Positions 1-8,782 of a stretch of DNA of 64,000 nucleotides are shown here, one piece after another (positions within the stretch are counted from its first letter, which is position 1; every line of letters begins with the position of its first letter). The notes under the pieces were generated by a model. The model was given only the letters and a program-made list of their open reading frames with translations. It had not been told where the DNA came from and did no database searches. A program made the translations under genes and the position numbers. Origin of the DNA: Polyangiaceae bacterium (lineage in GTDB: Bacteria; Myxococcota_A; Polyangia; Polyangiales; Polyangiaceae); contig JACKEA010000005.1 of assembly GCA_020633235.1 (NCBI GenBank), positions 558,001 to 622,000 on the forward strand, given 5' to 3'.

Positions 1-144
1 GCCGGATCCCGGCGAGCCCATCAAGTTCACGCAGCGCACCTTTGCCGCGTCGAAGTGCGCTCGGTTGTGGAGCGCCGCAGCGTCGTTGTCCGCCAGCACT
101 CGCTCGTGCAGCTCGACCACGCCGCAGCCGCAGCTTTCGCACAT
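1..144 (-). CDS. hypB: HypB, hydrogenase/urease nickel incorporation GTPase (N-terminal part only)
   Basis: Only the first 48 codons are inside the window. The product starts MCESCGCG, the N-terminal nickel-binding CxxCGC motif of HypB, and reaches the start of the P-loop (NLMGSPGSG) at the window edge. HypB is a cytoplasmic GTPase that works with HypA to load nickel into the large subunit of NiFe hydrogenase. Its ATG overlaps the stop of hypA as ATGA, so the two genes are translationally coupled. The name is secure from the N-terminus and the neighbour. Confidence 0.9.
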   Translation of the reverse strand, partial: MCESCGCGVVELHERVLADNDAAALHNRAHFDAAKVRCVNLMGSPGSG

Positions 145-455
145 CACGGCACCTCCAGCTCGATGCGCTCGATCAAGAGCTCGCCGCCGGTGGCCAAGCG
201 CGCGGGACCGCCGCAGCGCGCGCAACGAGGGCCCGCGGCGCTCGCGTCGCAGGCGGCGCAGCGCCAGGACGCCGCGACCTCTTGGATCCGCACTTCGAGC
301 TCCGACGCCGCAAAGGCTCGCGCCAGGAGCTCCGCGTCCACCCCGGACAGCTCCCCCAGCACGAGATCCACCGAGCGCACGCCGCGGGCGCCCCGCGCTT
401 CGGCCTCGCGCGCCACGCGGGAGAGCACGGCCTGGGCGATGGAGACCTCGTGCAT
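144..455 (-). CDS. hypA: HypA, hydrogenase maturation nickel metallochaperone
   Basis: The 103-residue product starts MHEVSIAQAVL, the canonical HypA N-terminus whose Met-His-Glu binds nickel. It has the two CxxC pairs of the structural zinc site (CAAC and CARC, about residues 66-82). It is slightly shorter than the usual 113 residues. HypA passes nickel to hydrogenase with HypB, which follows directly with an ATGA overlap. The pair implies a NiFe hydrogenase operon continuing to the left of the window. Confidence 0.92.
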   Translation of the reverse strand: MHEVSIAQAVLSRVAREAEARGARGVRSVDLVLGELSGVDAELLARAFAASELEVRIQEVAASWRCAACDASAAGPRCARCGGPARLATGGELLIERIELEVP

Positions 456-542
456 CGCCCCCGGCTTTGCAGGCCGCGTGCCGAGCGAAATCCCGCGCTC
501 GGCACGGGCGACGCAGAAGCTTTTGCCAACTCCACCCCCCGC

Positions 543-561
543 GGCGGCAAATCTTGCCGCC
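543..561 (-). terminator. Hairpin directly after the MscS stop codon
   Basis: A perfect 8-bp stem GGCGGCAA/TTGCCGCC with a 3-nt loop begins at the base after the mscS stop codon (minus strand). There is no T-tract, so it may be a Rho-assisted terminator or an mRNA 3' end stabiliser. Confidence 0.5.
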
Positions 562-1668
562 TCAGTTGCTCTGCTCGAGGCGCGTCTCGAGCGGGGGCCG
601 GGCGTTGTCCGTGCGCTCGGCGCCGTCCGTCTTCAGGTGCAGTGTGCGCGTGGGGAAGGCGAAGGAGATGCCGAGCTTCTCGAAGCGGCGCAGCAACACG
701 AAGTTGATGGCCTGCTGCCGGTCCATGAACTCCGTGTAGTCCGGGCTGAGCACGTAGTAGACGACCTCGAACACCAGGGCAGAGTCCCCGTACTCCTTGA
801 AATGGGCGCGATCGAAGCGGGTGCCCTCCTGCTGCTCCACGGCTTCCTTCAGGACACCGGGCACCTTCTCGACCAAGTCCGCCGGCGTGCCGTATTCGAT
901 GCCGATGCGGAAGTCGATGCGGCGCTCCTGCATGCGGCCGTAGTTGTGGATGCGCTGCTTGATGAGCTCGCCGTTGGCGAAGATGATCTGCTCGCCGCCC
1001 AGGGAGCGCACGCGCGTGGCGCGCCAGCCGATGTGCTCCACGCTGCCCCGGTCGTCCCCCACGATGATGAAGTCCCCGATCTCGAAGGGCCGATCCACGT
1101 AGATCGAGAGCGAGGCGAACACGTCCCCCAGCAGGCTCTGCACCGCCAGCGCCGCTGCCACACCGCCGACGCCGAGGCCTGCGACCAACGCGCTGATCTC
1201 GATGCCCAGGCTCGACAGCACCGTGAGCAGCACCATCGTCCAGATGGCGATACGGGCCAGAAGGCCGATCGCCGCCGTGGCCGTCTGACTGCTGGCGCCC
1301 TCTTGCTTTTGGCTCTGCCAGATCTCGAGCCCCCGCCGCACGGCGATCTGCCCGTACAGCCCGAGCTGCACCAAGAGGACGATCAGCGCGCCGCGATTCA
1401 GCACGCGCTCGGCGCCGGCGGTGAGCTCGAGAAAGCTCGCGCCGATCCAGATCGCTAGCGTCAGGTACGAAAACCACCGCGTGCCGTCGAGCACCGCCGC
1501 CAACGCTCCGTCGATGGCCCGCGCCGTCGCCCGGTGCCGCCGTTCGAGACCCCGGTGCACGAGCCCCTTGAGCAGCCGCGCCACCAGCAGCACGCCCACC
1601 GCGGCCGCCGCCGCGTACAGCCAGTGTCGTCCGTCGTTGTGCCAGATTTCGAATTCGAGAAGGTTCAC
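562..1668 (-). CDS. Small-conductance mechanosensitive channel (MscS family)
   Basis: About 368 residues from a GTG start (VNLLEFEIW); the open frame runs further upstream but that part is low-complexity and lacks family similarity. Several N-terminal membrane segments are followed by the MscS pore-lining helix and beta domain: a Gly/Ala-rich stretch (VAGLGVGGVAAALAVQSLLGD) and then FASLSIYVDRPFEIGDFI, the hallmark of the family. The protein would open under hypo-osmotic stress in the inner membrane. It stands alone, followed by a hairpin. Family assignment is strong; the start is uncertain. Confidence 0.88.
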   Translation of the reverse strand: MNLLEFEIWHNDGRHWLYAAAAAVGVLLVARLLKGLVHRGLERRHRATARAIDGALAAVLDGTRWFSYLTLAIWIGASFLELTAGAERVLNRGALIVLLVQLGLYGQIAVRRGLEIWQSQKQEGASSQTATAAIGLLARIAIWTMVLLTVLSSLGIEISALVAGLGVGGVAAALAVQSLLGDVFASLSIYVDRPFEIGDFIIVGDDRGSVEHIGWRATRVRSLGGEQIIFANGELIKQRIHNYGRMQERRIDFRIGIEYGTPADLVEKVPGVLKEAVEQQEGTRFDRAHFKEYGDSALVFEVVYYVLSPDYTEFMDRQQAINFVLLRRFEKLGISFAFPTRTLHLKTDGAERTDNARPPLETRLEQSN

Positions 1669-1760
1669 GCCGCCGACCGTGGCAGCGACCGTGCCAGGCC
1701 GTTTCTCGCTGGTTTTTGTTGGTCCGCCGCGGAAACGCCGCGGCACTCTGCCCCGGCGTG

Positions 1761-2354
1761 TCAGTCTGCGTCGCGTCGCTTCACGAACAAGGAGGCGACG
1801 AAGCCGGCCAACAGCCCTCCGCCTCCACCGACGAACAGCGCCACGATGGCGGCTCCGAGCATGGCGTCGAGCGCATCGTGCCCGCCCACGCGGTGCGTCG
1901 GCACGTACAGGCCCCACACCATCACCATGCCCAGCCACGCGGCCAAGAACGAACGCATGCCGCGGGTCTTGGCCACGGCCTGCGCCACGGCGCCCAAGAT
2001 CACGGCGACGCCCAGGGCCGGCGCGATGGGCAGCGTCGCGGGCAACGCGGCGAACAGCGGACTGTCGGTCAAGATGGCGCGGCCCAGAGCCGCCTCCGCG
2101 GCTACGGCGCCGAGCGCCGCGGCGGTGATGGCCAGCGAGCGAAGGCCCGTGTCCGACTCCCGATAGCGGAGGGCGCCCACTGCGGCCGCAACGACCGGGA
2201 AGCCAAAGGTGAAGAGCCCTGCGGCCAGCGCGCGGGTCGCGTCGAAGCGCGACATCAGGATCAACGCCAAGAGCCCCCCGAACATCAACGGCAGGCGCCA
2301 GCGCTCGAGCTCCTCGGCGCGTTGAGCCTCGCGCAGGGCGTCGTGGGGAGCCAT
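1761..2354 (-). CDS. Polytopic membrane protein of unknown function
   Basis: A 197-residue protein starting MAPHDALREAQRAEELERW, with about five or six hydrophobic segments (around residues 22-42, 45-60, 70-90, 105-125, 135-150 and 170-190), a Gly-rich run in the last one and a basic C-terminus (FVKRRDAD). I recognise no family. It lies upstream of the MscS gene on the same strand, separated by a GC-rich palindromic stretch, and is divergent from the lipoprotein gene at 2437. Confidence 0.7.
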   Translation of the reverse strand: MAPHDALREAQRAEELERWRLPLMFGGLLALILMSRFDATRALAAGLFTFGFPVVAAAVGALRYRESDTGLRSLAITAAALGAVAAEAALGRAILTDSPLFAALPATLPIAPALGVAVILGAVAQAVAKTRGMRSFLAAWLGMVMVWGLYVPTHRVGGHDALDAMLGAAIVALFVGGGGGLLAGFVASLFVKRRDAD

Positions 2355-2436
2355 GAGGTGCGCGGCAATTTGAGCACGTTTCCGCCGTGCGCAAGACGCT
2401 GGGCCACCCCCCGGGTCTCGGCTACGCTGCCGCCAC

Positions 2437-3360
2437 ATGAAGGACTTGCTGCAGGTTTCCTCGGCTCTCGCTCTCTGTCTCGCGGTCGGCTGCGGCGGCG
2501 CGTCCCAGGCTTCCGGCGGAGGCGCCGAGTCCCCCGCAAACGGCGCAGGGCAGGGGAGCGAGGGGAGCGGCGAAACGGAAGGCACTGCGGCCCCGGAAGA
2601 CAGCACCCCGGCCGCCAAGGTGCCGGCGCCGTCGGTGGGCGCGAAGCAGCTCGAGGATCGGCGCATCGAGCTGTCCTTCGAGCTGACGCTGAACAAGTCC
2701 GGCAGCGCCGGCGGCATGCAGTCGGGCAGCTGGTCCATCGACGAGGAGCGGAGCCTCGCGGTGCAAGGCGTGAAGAACGGCGCCATCGACAAGCTCCAGG
2801 TCGTGTTCGGGCGGCGCGAGGCCAAGCCGCTGCTGGGCGTCGAGCCGCACACCGCCACGGCGGGCAAGAGCTACGTCGTGGATGCCGGCGGCGGCGTCAC
2901 CCACGCGGACGGCAGCGCCGTGAGCGCCGAGGAGCGCGATGCGATGACCTCGGAGTACGGCGCCTGGGTCGGAGAGCCGAGCCCGCTGCTCTCTTGGCTC
3001 GCCGGCGGAAAGCTCGCCGCCGGCAAGAAGAAGACCGCGAGCCCGAAGCAGGCCGAAGCGCTGCTCGGTGCGCTGCCCGGGGTGGATCACCAGGAGACGA
3101 AGCTCACGGTGGAGAGCAAAGGCGTGACCGGCACCCAGCTCGGCCTCGACGTCCACGCCGTGTTGAAGCTCAGCAGCAACGACACGCACTTCACGCTGGA
3201 TCTCTCCGGCCCCGCGAGCATCGACACCAAGACCGGCTTCGTCACGGCGTTGGATCTGTCCGGCAGCGTGAAGGCCAGCGGCACCGTGCAGCACAAGAAG
3301 AAGGGCACCTTCGACGTGACCGGCAAGGGCACCGTCAAGCTCACGCGCAAGACGCTGTGA
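2437..3360 (+). CDS. Predicted secreted lipoprotein, unknown function
   Basis: 307 residues. A type II signal peptide (MKDLLQVSSALALCLAVGCGG) has a clear lipobox ending in the cysteine at residue 19, followed by a Gly/Ser/Ala-rich linker to about residue 60. The rest is a soluble, beta-rich domain with charged surface strands (DRRIELSFELTLN, GTFDVTGKGTVKL) and no recognised motif. It is probably an outer-membrane-anchored periplasmic protein. The ZIP-type transporter gene starts 26 bp downstream in the same direction, so they may be cotranscribed. Confidence 0.75.
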   Translation: MKDLLQVSSALALCLAVGCGGASQASGGGAESPANGAGQGSEGSGETEGTAAPEDSTPAAKVPAPSVGAKQLEDRRIELSFELTLNKSGSAGGMQSGSWSIDEERSLAVQGVKNGAIDKLQVVFGRREAKPLLGVEPHTATAGKSYVVDAGGGVTHADGSAVSAEERDAMTSEYGAWVGEPSPLLSWLAGGKLAAGKKKTASPKQAEALLGALPGVDHQETKLTVESKGVTGTQLGLDVHAVLKLSSNDTHFTLDLSGPASIDTKTGFVTALDLSGSVKASGTVQHKKKGTFDVTGKGTVKLTRKTL

Positions 3361-3385
3361 GCGCGGCGGACCGAGCAAGCGGGCG

Positions 3386-4099
3386 ATGAGCCTCCCGTCC
3401 TCTACGGTGATGCTCTACGTCGCGATCCCGGTGGTCGCGATGGTCGCGGGCGGCAGCATCGCCGCCTATCGGCCGCCCACACCGCGCATCTCCAGCATGA
3501 TTCAGCACTTCGCTGCCGGCGTGGTGTTCGCGGCGCTGGGCGGCGAGATCCTCCCGGATCTCCTGCATCAGCACGCGATGCTCCCGACGGCGGTGGGTTT
3601 CTCCCTGGGCGTCGCGCTGATGTTGGCGGTGAAGCACTTCACCCACTCGGATGAACAGGGAGCGGCGTCGACGCGCAGCCTGGTCACCGCCGTGGGGGTG
3701 GACGTGCTCATCGACGGAATGCTCGTCGGTGTGGGCTTCGCCATCGGCGAAGCCCAGGGCGTGCTGCTCACGATCGCCCTCACGCTGGAGGTGGCGTTCC
3801 TTTCGGCGTCCACCGCGGCGGCGCTGCTGCGCGCCGAAGTCCAGCGCCGTCGTGTGATCGCCACCGTCACGGGCCTGGCAGCGCTGTTGGCGGGGGGCGC
3901 CGTCATCGGAACCACCTTTCTCTCGAAGCTCACGGGCGCACCGTTCGTCGCCGTGCTCGGTTTCGCCGCCGCGGCGTTGCTCTATCTGGTGACGGAGGAG
4001 CTGTTGGTCGAAGCCCACGAAGTTCCCGAGACCCCGCTGACGACGGCGGTGTTCTTCGTCGGATTCTTGCTCTTGTTCGTGATCGAAATGGCGCTCTGA
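3386..4099 (+). CDS. ZIP-family divalent metal transporter
   Basis: 237 residues, almost entirely membrane helices (about seven or eight). Family features are HFAAGVVFAALGGEILPDLL in an early helix, a His-rich cytoplasmic loop (VKHFTHSD), DVLIDGMLVGVGFAIG corresponding to the metal-site helix, and EELLVEAHE near the end. It would move zinc, iron or a similar ion across the inner membrane; the direction and the metal cannot be read from sequence. Its 3' end converges on the phosphoesterase gene with 10 bp between. Confidence 0.78.
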   Translation: MSLPSSTVMLYVAIPVVAMVAGGSIAAYRPPTPRISSMIQHFAAGVVFAALGGEILPDLLHQHAMLPTAVGFSLGVALMLAVKHFTHSDEQGAASTRSLVTAVGVDVLIDGMLVGVGFAIGEAQGVLLTIALTLEVAFLSASTAAALLRAEVQRRRVIATVTGLAALLAGGAVIGTTFLSKLTGAPFVAVLGFAAAALLYLVTEELLVEAHEVPETPLTTAVFFVGFLLLFVIEMAL

Positions 4100-4109
4100 C
4101 GCGATCGCG

Positions 4110-5468
4110 TCAGTTGCAGCTCCCGCTCGCGGCGTCGGGGGCGGCGGGCGGCGCGCTGAGGGCGGGGCAAGCGAAGTCGAACATGTCGAGCAGAGCGTCG
4201 GAGTTCGCGTCGCGGGCGGTGAGGGCGGGGAGATCGAACAGCAGCTCCACCAGGCGCAACACGGAGGAGTGCTCGTGCACCACGTGGGAGACGTAGCCCG
4301 GCCGCGCCCAGGGGGAGATCACGATGGCGGGGATGCGCACGCCGAGGCGATCGAACTCGGTCTGATCCGGGCTCGGGATGCAGGCCGGTGGTGGCGGCAC
4401 GTGGTCCCCGAGGCCGCCGGACTCGTCGTAGGTGTAGATCACGGCGAGCTCGTTCCACAGCGGGCTGCCGATCGCGCCTTCGTAGATCTGTCGGCCCCAT
4501 GCTTCGCCGGGATGGACGTTGTTTGGCGGGTGCTCGTCCTGGGTGGGACCGGGATCCACGAAGGAAACGGCCGGCAGCGTGCCATCGGCGAGGGCGTCGA
4601 GGAAGTCTTGGAAGGCGTACACCCCGGCGTGCGCGTTGTTCCAGCCGATGCTGTCCTGCCGCACGTTGCCGTCGGTGTACACGCCCCAGCTGACGCCGGC
4701 GGCGTCCAGGCCGTCGAAGACGGTGGGCACGTCGATGGTGGCTTGCCCGGTGCTCATCACGCCGTCGGACGTGCCCGCGTACAGGTAGTCGCGATTGGCC
4801 CAGGTCCCGCCCAGGGCGGAGCCGAAGTAGCGGTCCGCCACCGCGAAGGTCTTGGCCAGGAAGTAGTAGAAGGGCAAATCGCTCTCGTCGTAGTAGCCGA
4901 CGGCGAAGTGTCCGTCGCTGCCGCTCACCGCGGCAGACTTCACGAAGCCGTCCATCTTGCCGTCGTTCCAACCGGCGTGCATCGCCGTCCATTGATGCGG
5001 CGGATCCACCGGCAGACAGGGGGAGGTGAGATGAAAGGGCGTCACCTCCGCGTTCGCGGAGTCCAGGTTCACCCAGTCCGTGGGCAACGCTTCCACGTCG
5101 GGATGCGTGGCCGACAGCTTGCCGAAGTAGTGGTCGAACGAGCGATTCTCCTGCATCACGATCACCAGATGCGTGATGGGAATGCTCGCCCTGAAGGCCG
5201 CATCGACGCCCAGCGTGTCCGTGGCCAGCGCGCCCTTGTCGAACGTGCACGCCGTGCGCGCGGCCGCCTGGCTGTCCGTCGGGATCGGCGACGGACACGT
5301 CGCCCCGCCGCTCCCGCTCGCTCCGCCGACACCCGCCGCCCCGCCGCTCCCGCTCGCCCCCGCGAGCCCGCCGCTCCCGGAACCACCGCCGCTCCCCGCC
5401 GCGTCGTCGCTCGACGAGCAGCCGAGCAGACCAACGCTTGCCACCACCGCCACGACCCCGAGCTTCAT
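4110..5468 (-). CDS. Secreted phosphoesterase (AcpA/phospholipase C superfamily), lipoprotein
   Basis: 452 residues from the ATG of MKLGVVAVVASVGLLGCSSS, a lipoprotein signal with lipobox LLGC. A Gly/Ser/Ala linker covers residues 20-60. The catalytic domain begins around residue 95 with HLVIVMQENRSFDHYFG, the metal-binding N-terminal motif of the phosphoesterase family (acid phosphatase and phospholipase C types). Later motifs include YTYDESGG and GVRIPAIVISPWARPG, typical of the same family. It likely hydrolyses phosphomonoesters or phospholipids outside the cell. Its 5' end lies 52 bp from the first att site, so the mobile array begins just upstream of it. Confidence 0.88.
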   Translation of the reverse strand: MKLGVVAVVASVGLLGCSSSDDAAGSGGGSGSGGLAGASGSGGAAGVGGASGSGGATCPSPIPTDSQAAARTACTFDKGALATDTLGVDAAFRASIPITHLVIVMQENRSFDHYFGKLSATHPDVEALPTDWVNLDSANAEVTPFHLTSPCLPVDPPHQWTAMHAGWNDGKMDGFVKSAAVSGSDGHFAVGYYDESDLPFYYFLAKTFAVADRYFGSALGGTWANRDYLYAGTSDGVMSTGQATIDVPTVFDGLDAAGVSWGVYTDGNVRQDSIGWNNAHAGVYAFQDFLDALADGTLPAVSFVDPGPTQDEHPPNNVHPGEAWGRQIYEGAIGSPLWNELAVIYTYDESGGLGDHVPPPPACIPSPDQTEFDRLGVRIPAIVISPWARPGYVSHVVHEHSSVLRLVELLFDLPALTARDANSDALLDMFDFACPALSAPPAAPDAASGSCN

Positions 5469-5520
5469 GGCGCCATGGTAGCGCGGACCCCGAGGTTCCG
5501 CGCCGCACCGACAAGATCTG

Positions 5521-5562
5521 GTGACCCCAGCGGGACTCGAACCCGCGTTACCGGCGTGAGAG
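5521..5562. repeat. att core copy A (left end of element 1)
   Basis: A 42-bp copy of the 3' half of tRNA-Glu (T arm, variable loop, anticodon 3' strand). It has the T-stem version GCGGG/CCCGC, like copy B, and keeps an encoded CCA (TGG on the plus strand at 5519-5521), like the complete tRNA at 39810. It lacks the 5' half, so it is not a functional tRNA. It is the junction between the chromosome (left) and element 1. Confidence 0.92.
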
Positions 5563-5849
5563 GCGGGGCAGGGGATCATCACCAGTCAGCAATTCTCAGC
5601 ACTTCGGTACCATGTGACGAGCCGCGCACACCCCTGCAAACCGGTGCGCTGCCAATTGCTGGTGACAATTGGAGTAGGGGCCAACACCTCCCGCTGACGC
5701 CCCGAGCGCTGCTGGCCGCGCTCGCTGAAATCCGGCAGTGGCTCCCGCCGGGCCCGGGTCGCGCCCGTGAGCTGGTGGTGGAGCTGGAGCGCCGTCTGGA
5801 GGCCACAAAGGCCGAGGGCGAGGCCAAGAGCGCGGGGGGCGCAAAATGA
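5563..5849 (+). CDS. Start-less open frame at the left end of element 1; candidate C-terminal segment of an integrase frame
   Basis: The frame is open from inside att A to the TGA at 5847-5849. After the GTG in the att core it has no ATG, GTG or TTG until a GTG inside the conserved block, yet it encodes a segment (ALLAALAEIRQWLPP, then RARELVVELERRLE) resembling the left end of element 2. Its stop overlaps the next start as ATGA, which implies that it is translated. The simplest reading is that translation comes through att when the element is a circle. In this copy the integrase of element 1 reaches att in another frame, so the join would need a frameshift. Confidence 0.45.
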
Positions 5850-6484
5850 CGAACCAAGCCCGCCGCCTCGCCCGCGAGGAGATCACCCGCGCGACCATGC
5901 TTCGTCTTGGCGTACGCGTGACCGAACTGCCCGAGCGCCCCCGCGGCGACTGCATGATCGCAGCCCACGAGGCCGCGCACGGCGTGCTCGCAGAGCACTA
6001 CGGGCTGACCGTGCACCATGTCGCGATCGACGGTCACCGAGGGAGCGGGATCATGGCGCCGCGCCGGATCGATGCGCCCCTGCCGTTCGTGGACGCGCCA
6101 CATAGCGAACGGGAACGACGTGGCGCGAATGAGGACATCATCATCACGCTGGCCGGTGCTGCTGTGGAGCACCTGCTGTTTGGCTTTGCGACCTCGGGCA
6201 TCGAGTTCGACATCGCGGATGCGTGGCGGTCGGCGAAGATCTATGCGGAGGCCGAGCGCGTCAACGCGATCGTCGCCCAGTGGAACGCGACGCTCCATCT
6301 GGTGAGCGCGCGCCGCATCGCAATCGAGAACGTCGCCGGGCACCTGCTTCGACGCACCTATCTCACTGGTGGCGAACTGCGCCGGATCCTGTCTGGCGCC
6401 GACGCCCCAGACGACCTCTACCGGCGCATGTGCGCCGTGCACCCGGGCACGCACCCCGACTACTGGCCCATTCATTGGCAATGA
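5846..6484 (+). CDS. Stand-alone peptidase M41-like (FtsH protease-domain) metalloprotease
   Basis: 212 residues. The zinc-binding motif HEAAH lies at residues 41-45 (CMIAAHEAAHGVLAEHY), and TLAGAAVEHLLFG at about 105-117 resembles the second M41 motif (LAGRAAEE in FtsH). There is no AAA ATPase domain or membrane segment, so it is a free cytosolic protease-domain protein. Substrate unknown. It opens a run of overlapping genes and its ATG overlaps the preceding stop. Similar lone M41-like proteins occur on mobile elements; the family call is moderately sure. Confidence 0.6.
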   Translation: MTNQARRLAREEITRATMLRLGVRVTELPERPRGDCMIAAHEAAHGVLAEHYGLTVHHVAIDGHRGSGIMAPRRIDAPLPFVDAPHSERERRGANEDIIITLAGAAVEHLLFGFATSGIEFDIADAWRSAKIYAEAERVNAIVAQWNATLHLVSARRIAIENVAGHLLRRTYLTGGELRRILSGADAPDDLYRRMCAVHPGTHPDYWPIHWQ

Positions 6485-6496
6485 AAGGACTTGGAG

Positions 6497-6973
6497 ATGA
6501 AAACCCTACAAATCTACTTCGTGCTCGCGTTTGTGAGCTTTGCCATCGGCTACGCGCTTTCGGGCTGTGGCGGCGAACCGTTCGACGCCACGACCATAAC
6601 CAAGGATGCGGCGATCGAAACCGCTGACGCGGCTCATCCCGACGCCGGCACGGACGCGCCTACTGAGAGCGCTGCGGACGCCCCACCGGCGTGCGCCCCG
6701 GACATGATCGAGGACGTGTGCGGCGCGTGCCCCGACGGGTTTCACCCGGTGTCGCTCACACCAACGGCGCAGCCATGCCCGTTCTCTGTGCTGAGGGATT
6801 GCGCCCGCGACTGCCCCCCGACGTACACGGTCTGCTGCCCGTTGGGCTGGCTCGCGGAGGGCTGTTGTCATGGCTGGAGCAGCATCGGTGACACCTATTC
6901 CCCCGACTGTGGCGGACCCGACAGCCAGCGCGCCAACGGTACGAACGCGTTCACTTGCGAGGTGTCGCTATGA
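6497..6973 (+). CDS. Cys-rich predicted lipoprotein
   Basis: 158 residues from the ATG (a TTG six bases earlier is an alternative). The signal peptide MKTLQIYFVLAFVSFAIGYALSGC ends in a lipobox cysteine. An Asp/Ala/Thr linker follows to residue 70, then a compact domain with about 13 cysteines (CGACPDG, CPPTYTVCCPLGW, EGCCHGW) that is presumably disulfide-bonded outside the cell. Function unknown. It sits between the peptidase gene and the glycosyltransferase/sulfotransferase gene, overlapping the latter by ATGA. Confidence 0.65.
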   Translation: MKTLQIYFVLAFVSFAIGYALSGCGGEPFDATTITKDAAIETADAAHPDAGTDAPTESAADAPPACAPDMIEDVCGACPDGFHPVSLTPTAQPCPFSVLRDCARDCPPTYTVCCPLGWLAEGCCHGWSSIGDTYSPDCGGPDSQRANGTNAFTCEVSL

Positions 6974-8202
6974 GAAGGACGCACAAGGCCGTCACGGTCA
7001 TCGTCCAGACGCATCCCGCTCGGCGTGGACTGATCTGGCCGACGCTGGAAAGCATCGAGCGCTCGGACATCAGTGGGCACTACACGGTGCTCGAACAGCG
7101 GCCCGACGTTTCGCACCACGAGCACTTCGCCGACGTCCTACACGCCATGGCGGACTGCGCAACGCCTTGGGTTCTCCGCCTGGAGGACGACATCGTTGTA
7201 GGGCGGCACGTCCTCCGGGACTTCCTGAGCTGGCCCGCCCTCGCGCACCCCAAGTTTGGGTGCGGCTGGCTCGCGACTCCAAAGGCCGAGATGGAGGCAG
7301 ACACCGCGCGACTCGACGGGCACCTGATTCGCAACCACCGAGAGATGTATGCCTCCTACGCGGTCGGGTGCACTCCGGACTTCGCCGCGAAGGTGTGCGA
7401 AGCGCATCTCAAAACCGACCGAAGCAAAGACGTAGACCAGGACCTCCAGTTTGCTCGTGTCGCGTGGGATTCGGGCAAGCGCATCTTCATCCACGAACCT
7501 TGTCTCGGCGAGAACCGCCTCTTGCCGTCGATTTACGGCACGCGCCCGGACGAGGCGACGCACAACGCGCACGAGTACTACGCCCCGGGCTGGTGCCGCC
7601 CGTCGTTCGTGATCACGGGCCTCGGCAGGAGCGGGACCGGCTTCATGGCGAAGGCTCTCAACGCGGTCGGGGTCCAGTGCAACCACGAGAAGCATTGGAG
7701 CCTAGGTTCCAGCCATCCCGCCACCGCGCTCGCCACAGGCGAAAGTAGCTGGCTGGCCGGACCGTGGCTGGGCGAGCTGCTGCCTGGTGTTCCGGTCGTA
7801 CATCTCGTTCGCCATCCGCGCGACGTGATCGCGTCCTAGCTCGCGTCCGTCGACTGGGATGGGCCGTACATCGACTACGCGCTCCGCCACGCCGGCCTGA
7901 CGCGCGGCGAGCCTTCCGAGACGCTCGCGCGGCTGTGGGTCCGCTGGAACGCGATGGTCGAGGCCGCAGAGCCCGACATGACGGTGCGCCTAGAGGACTT
8001 CAACGCGCGCCGCCTCGCCGAGCTGGCCGAGTTGTGCGGCGGGGACCCCGTGCCGCTCGACCAGGCCAAGGCCGCGCTCGCCCAGCTCCCCGACTCCGCT
8101 CGAAACCACCGTGCGGACGTGACCGATCACCACCGCGCCCAGGCGGACGCACAACGCGCCATCTGGCGCTCCACCGCAGAAAGGTACGGCTATGCCCTTT
8201 GA
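6970..8202 (+). pseudogene. Glycosyltransferase-sulfotransferase fusion interrupted by an in-frame amber codon
   Basis: The N-terminal part (about residues 1-210) has a GT-A-like layout: VTVIVQTHPAR at the start and the acidic LRLEDDIVV motif. A sulfotransferase domain follows, with the 5'-PAPS loop VITGLGRSGTGF and the 3'-phosphate motif LVRHPRDVIAS. Immediately after this is TAG (7837-7839). The same frame then stays open to 8202 and continues a plausible sulfotransferase C-terminus (LASVDWDGPYIDYALRH, later RLEDFNARRL). This is one gene with a nonsense mutation or a sequencing error; readthrough is possible but unsupported. The intact enzyme would glycosylate and sulfate a surface molecule. 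Confidence 0.75.
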
Positions 8203-8782
8203 TCCCAAGACCGTCACGATCGAAGCGGACCTCAGCCGCGCAGACGTGCAAGTCCTCCACGACCTCTGCGCCGGCAAGCCCGTCGTCGAGTTCGGAGCAG
8301 GCGGGAGCACGGTGCTCCTCGCCCGGTGTGCCGGGAGGGTCACGAGCTACGAACCCGACCCCAGGTGGTGGAAGCTCGCCAGAGATCGTCTCAATCGCGA
8401 GACCGAGCCCACGTGCACGGCGAACGTGGTGCACCTCCCGGCGTGCGCAGCACCACCTCCGGACGCGCCCAAGGCGGGCGTCTACTTCATCGACGGACCT
8501 CCCGAACATCGTCCGGCGTGGGTGCGCGAAGCGATCCTTCGCAAGCTCGCACCCGTGATCGTCGTTCACGACTCACGGCGACCCGACCTGATGAGTGGGC
8601 TGGAGTTTCTCACCAGGCCCCCGGTGATGCTCAAGCTGGAGAGCCTCGAATGGCACGCCCGGCAGTCGAACATGCTGGTCATCCGCGTGCGCAATCAGCC
8701 CGTGCGTTGGAGCAACTGGAACTTGACCGAGCGGAATGGCCGCGCGCCGCACCTACACATGCAAGGACCGAAGCCGAAATGA
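8192..8782 (+). CDS. Class I SAM-dependent methyltransferase-like protein
   Basis: 196 residues. The Rossmann motif I is VVEFGAGGSTVLLAR (about residues 31-45), followed by an acidic loop at the end of beta-2 (SYEPDPRWW) and VYFIDGPPEHRP, which resembles the catalytic-side strand of small sugar or lipid methyltransferases. The C-terminus is basic. The substrate is unknown. The gene overlaps the sulfotransferase frame by 11 bp, so methylation of the same glycan is a reasonable guess. Confidence 0.6.
   Translation: MPFDPKTVTIEADLSRADVQVLHDLCAGKPVVEFGAGGSTVLLARCAGRVTSYEPDPRWWKLARDRLNRETEPTCTANVVHLPACAAPPPDAPKAGVYFIDGPPEHRPAWVREAILRKLAPVIVVHDSRRPDLMSGLEFLTRPPVMLKLESLEWHARQSNMLVIRVRNQPVRWSNWNLTERNGRAPHLHMQGPKPK

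Noticed and set aside
5521..5562. Functional tRNA at att copies A, B or C
   Set aside because: Only the T arm and part of the anticodon arm are present; the D arm and 5' acceptor strand are missing.
4269..5849. 526-codon plus-strand frame through the phosphoesterase gene
   Set aside because: It is antisense to a well-supported gene up to 5468; only the part right of att A is kept as a separate feature.
7837..7839. Amber codon as a site for pyrrolysine or programmed readthrough
   Set aside because: No supporting RNA structure is evident, and TAG is used as a normal stop in neighbouring genes (for example at 9384 and 13002).
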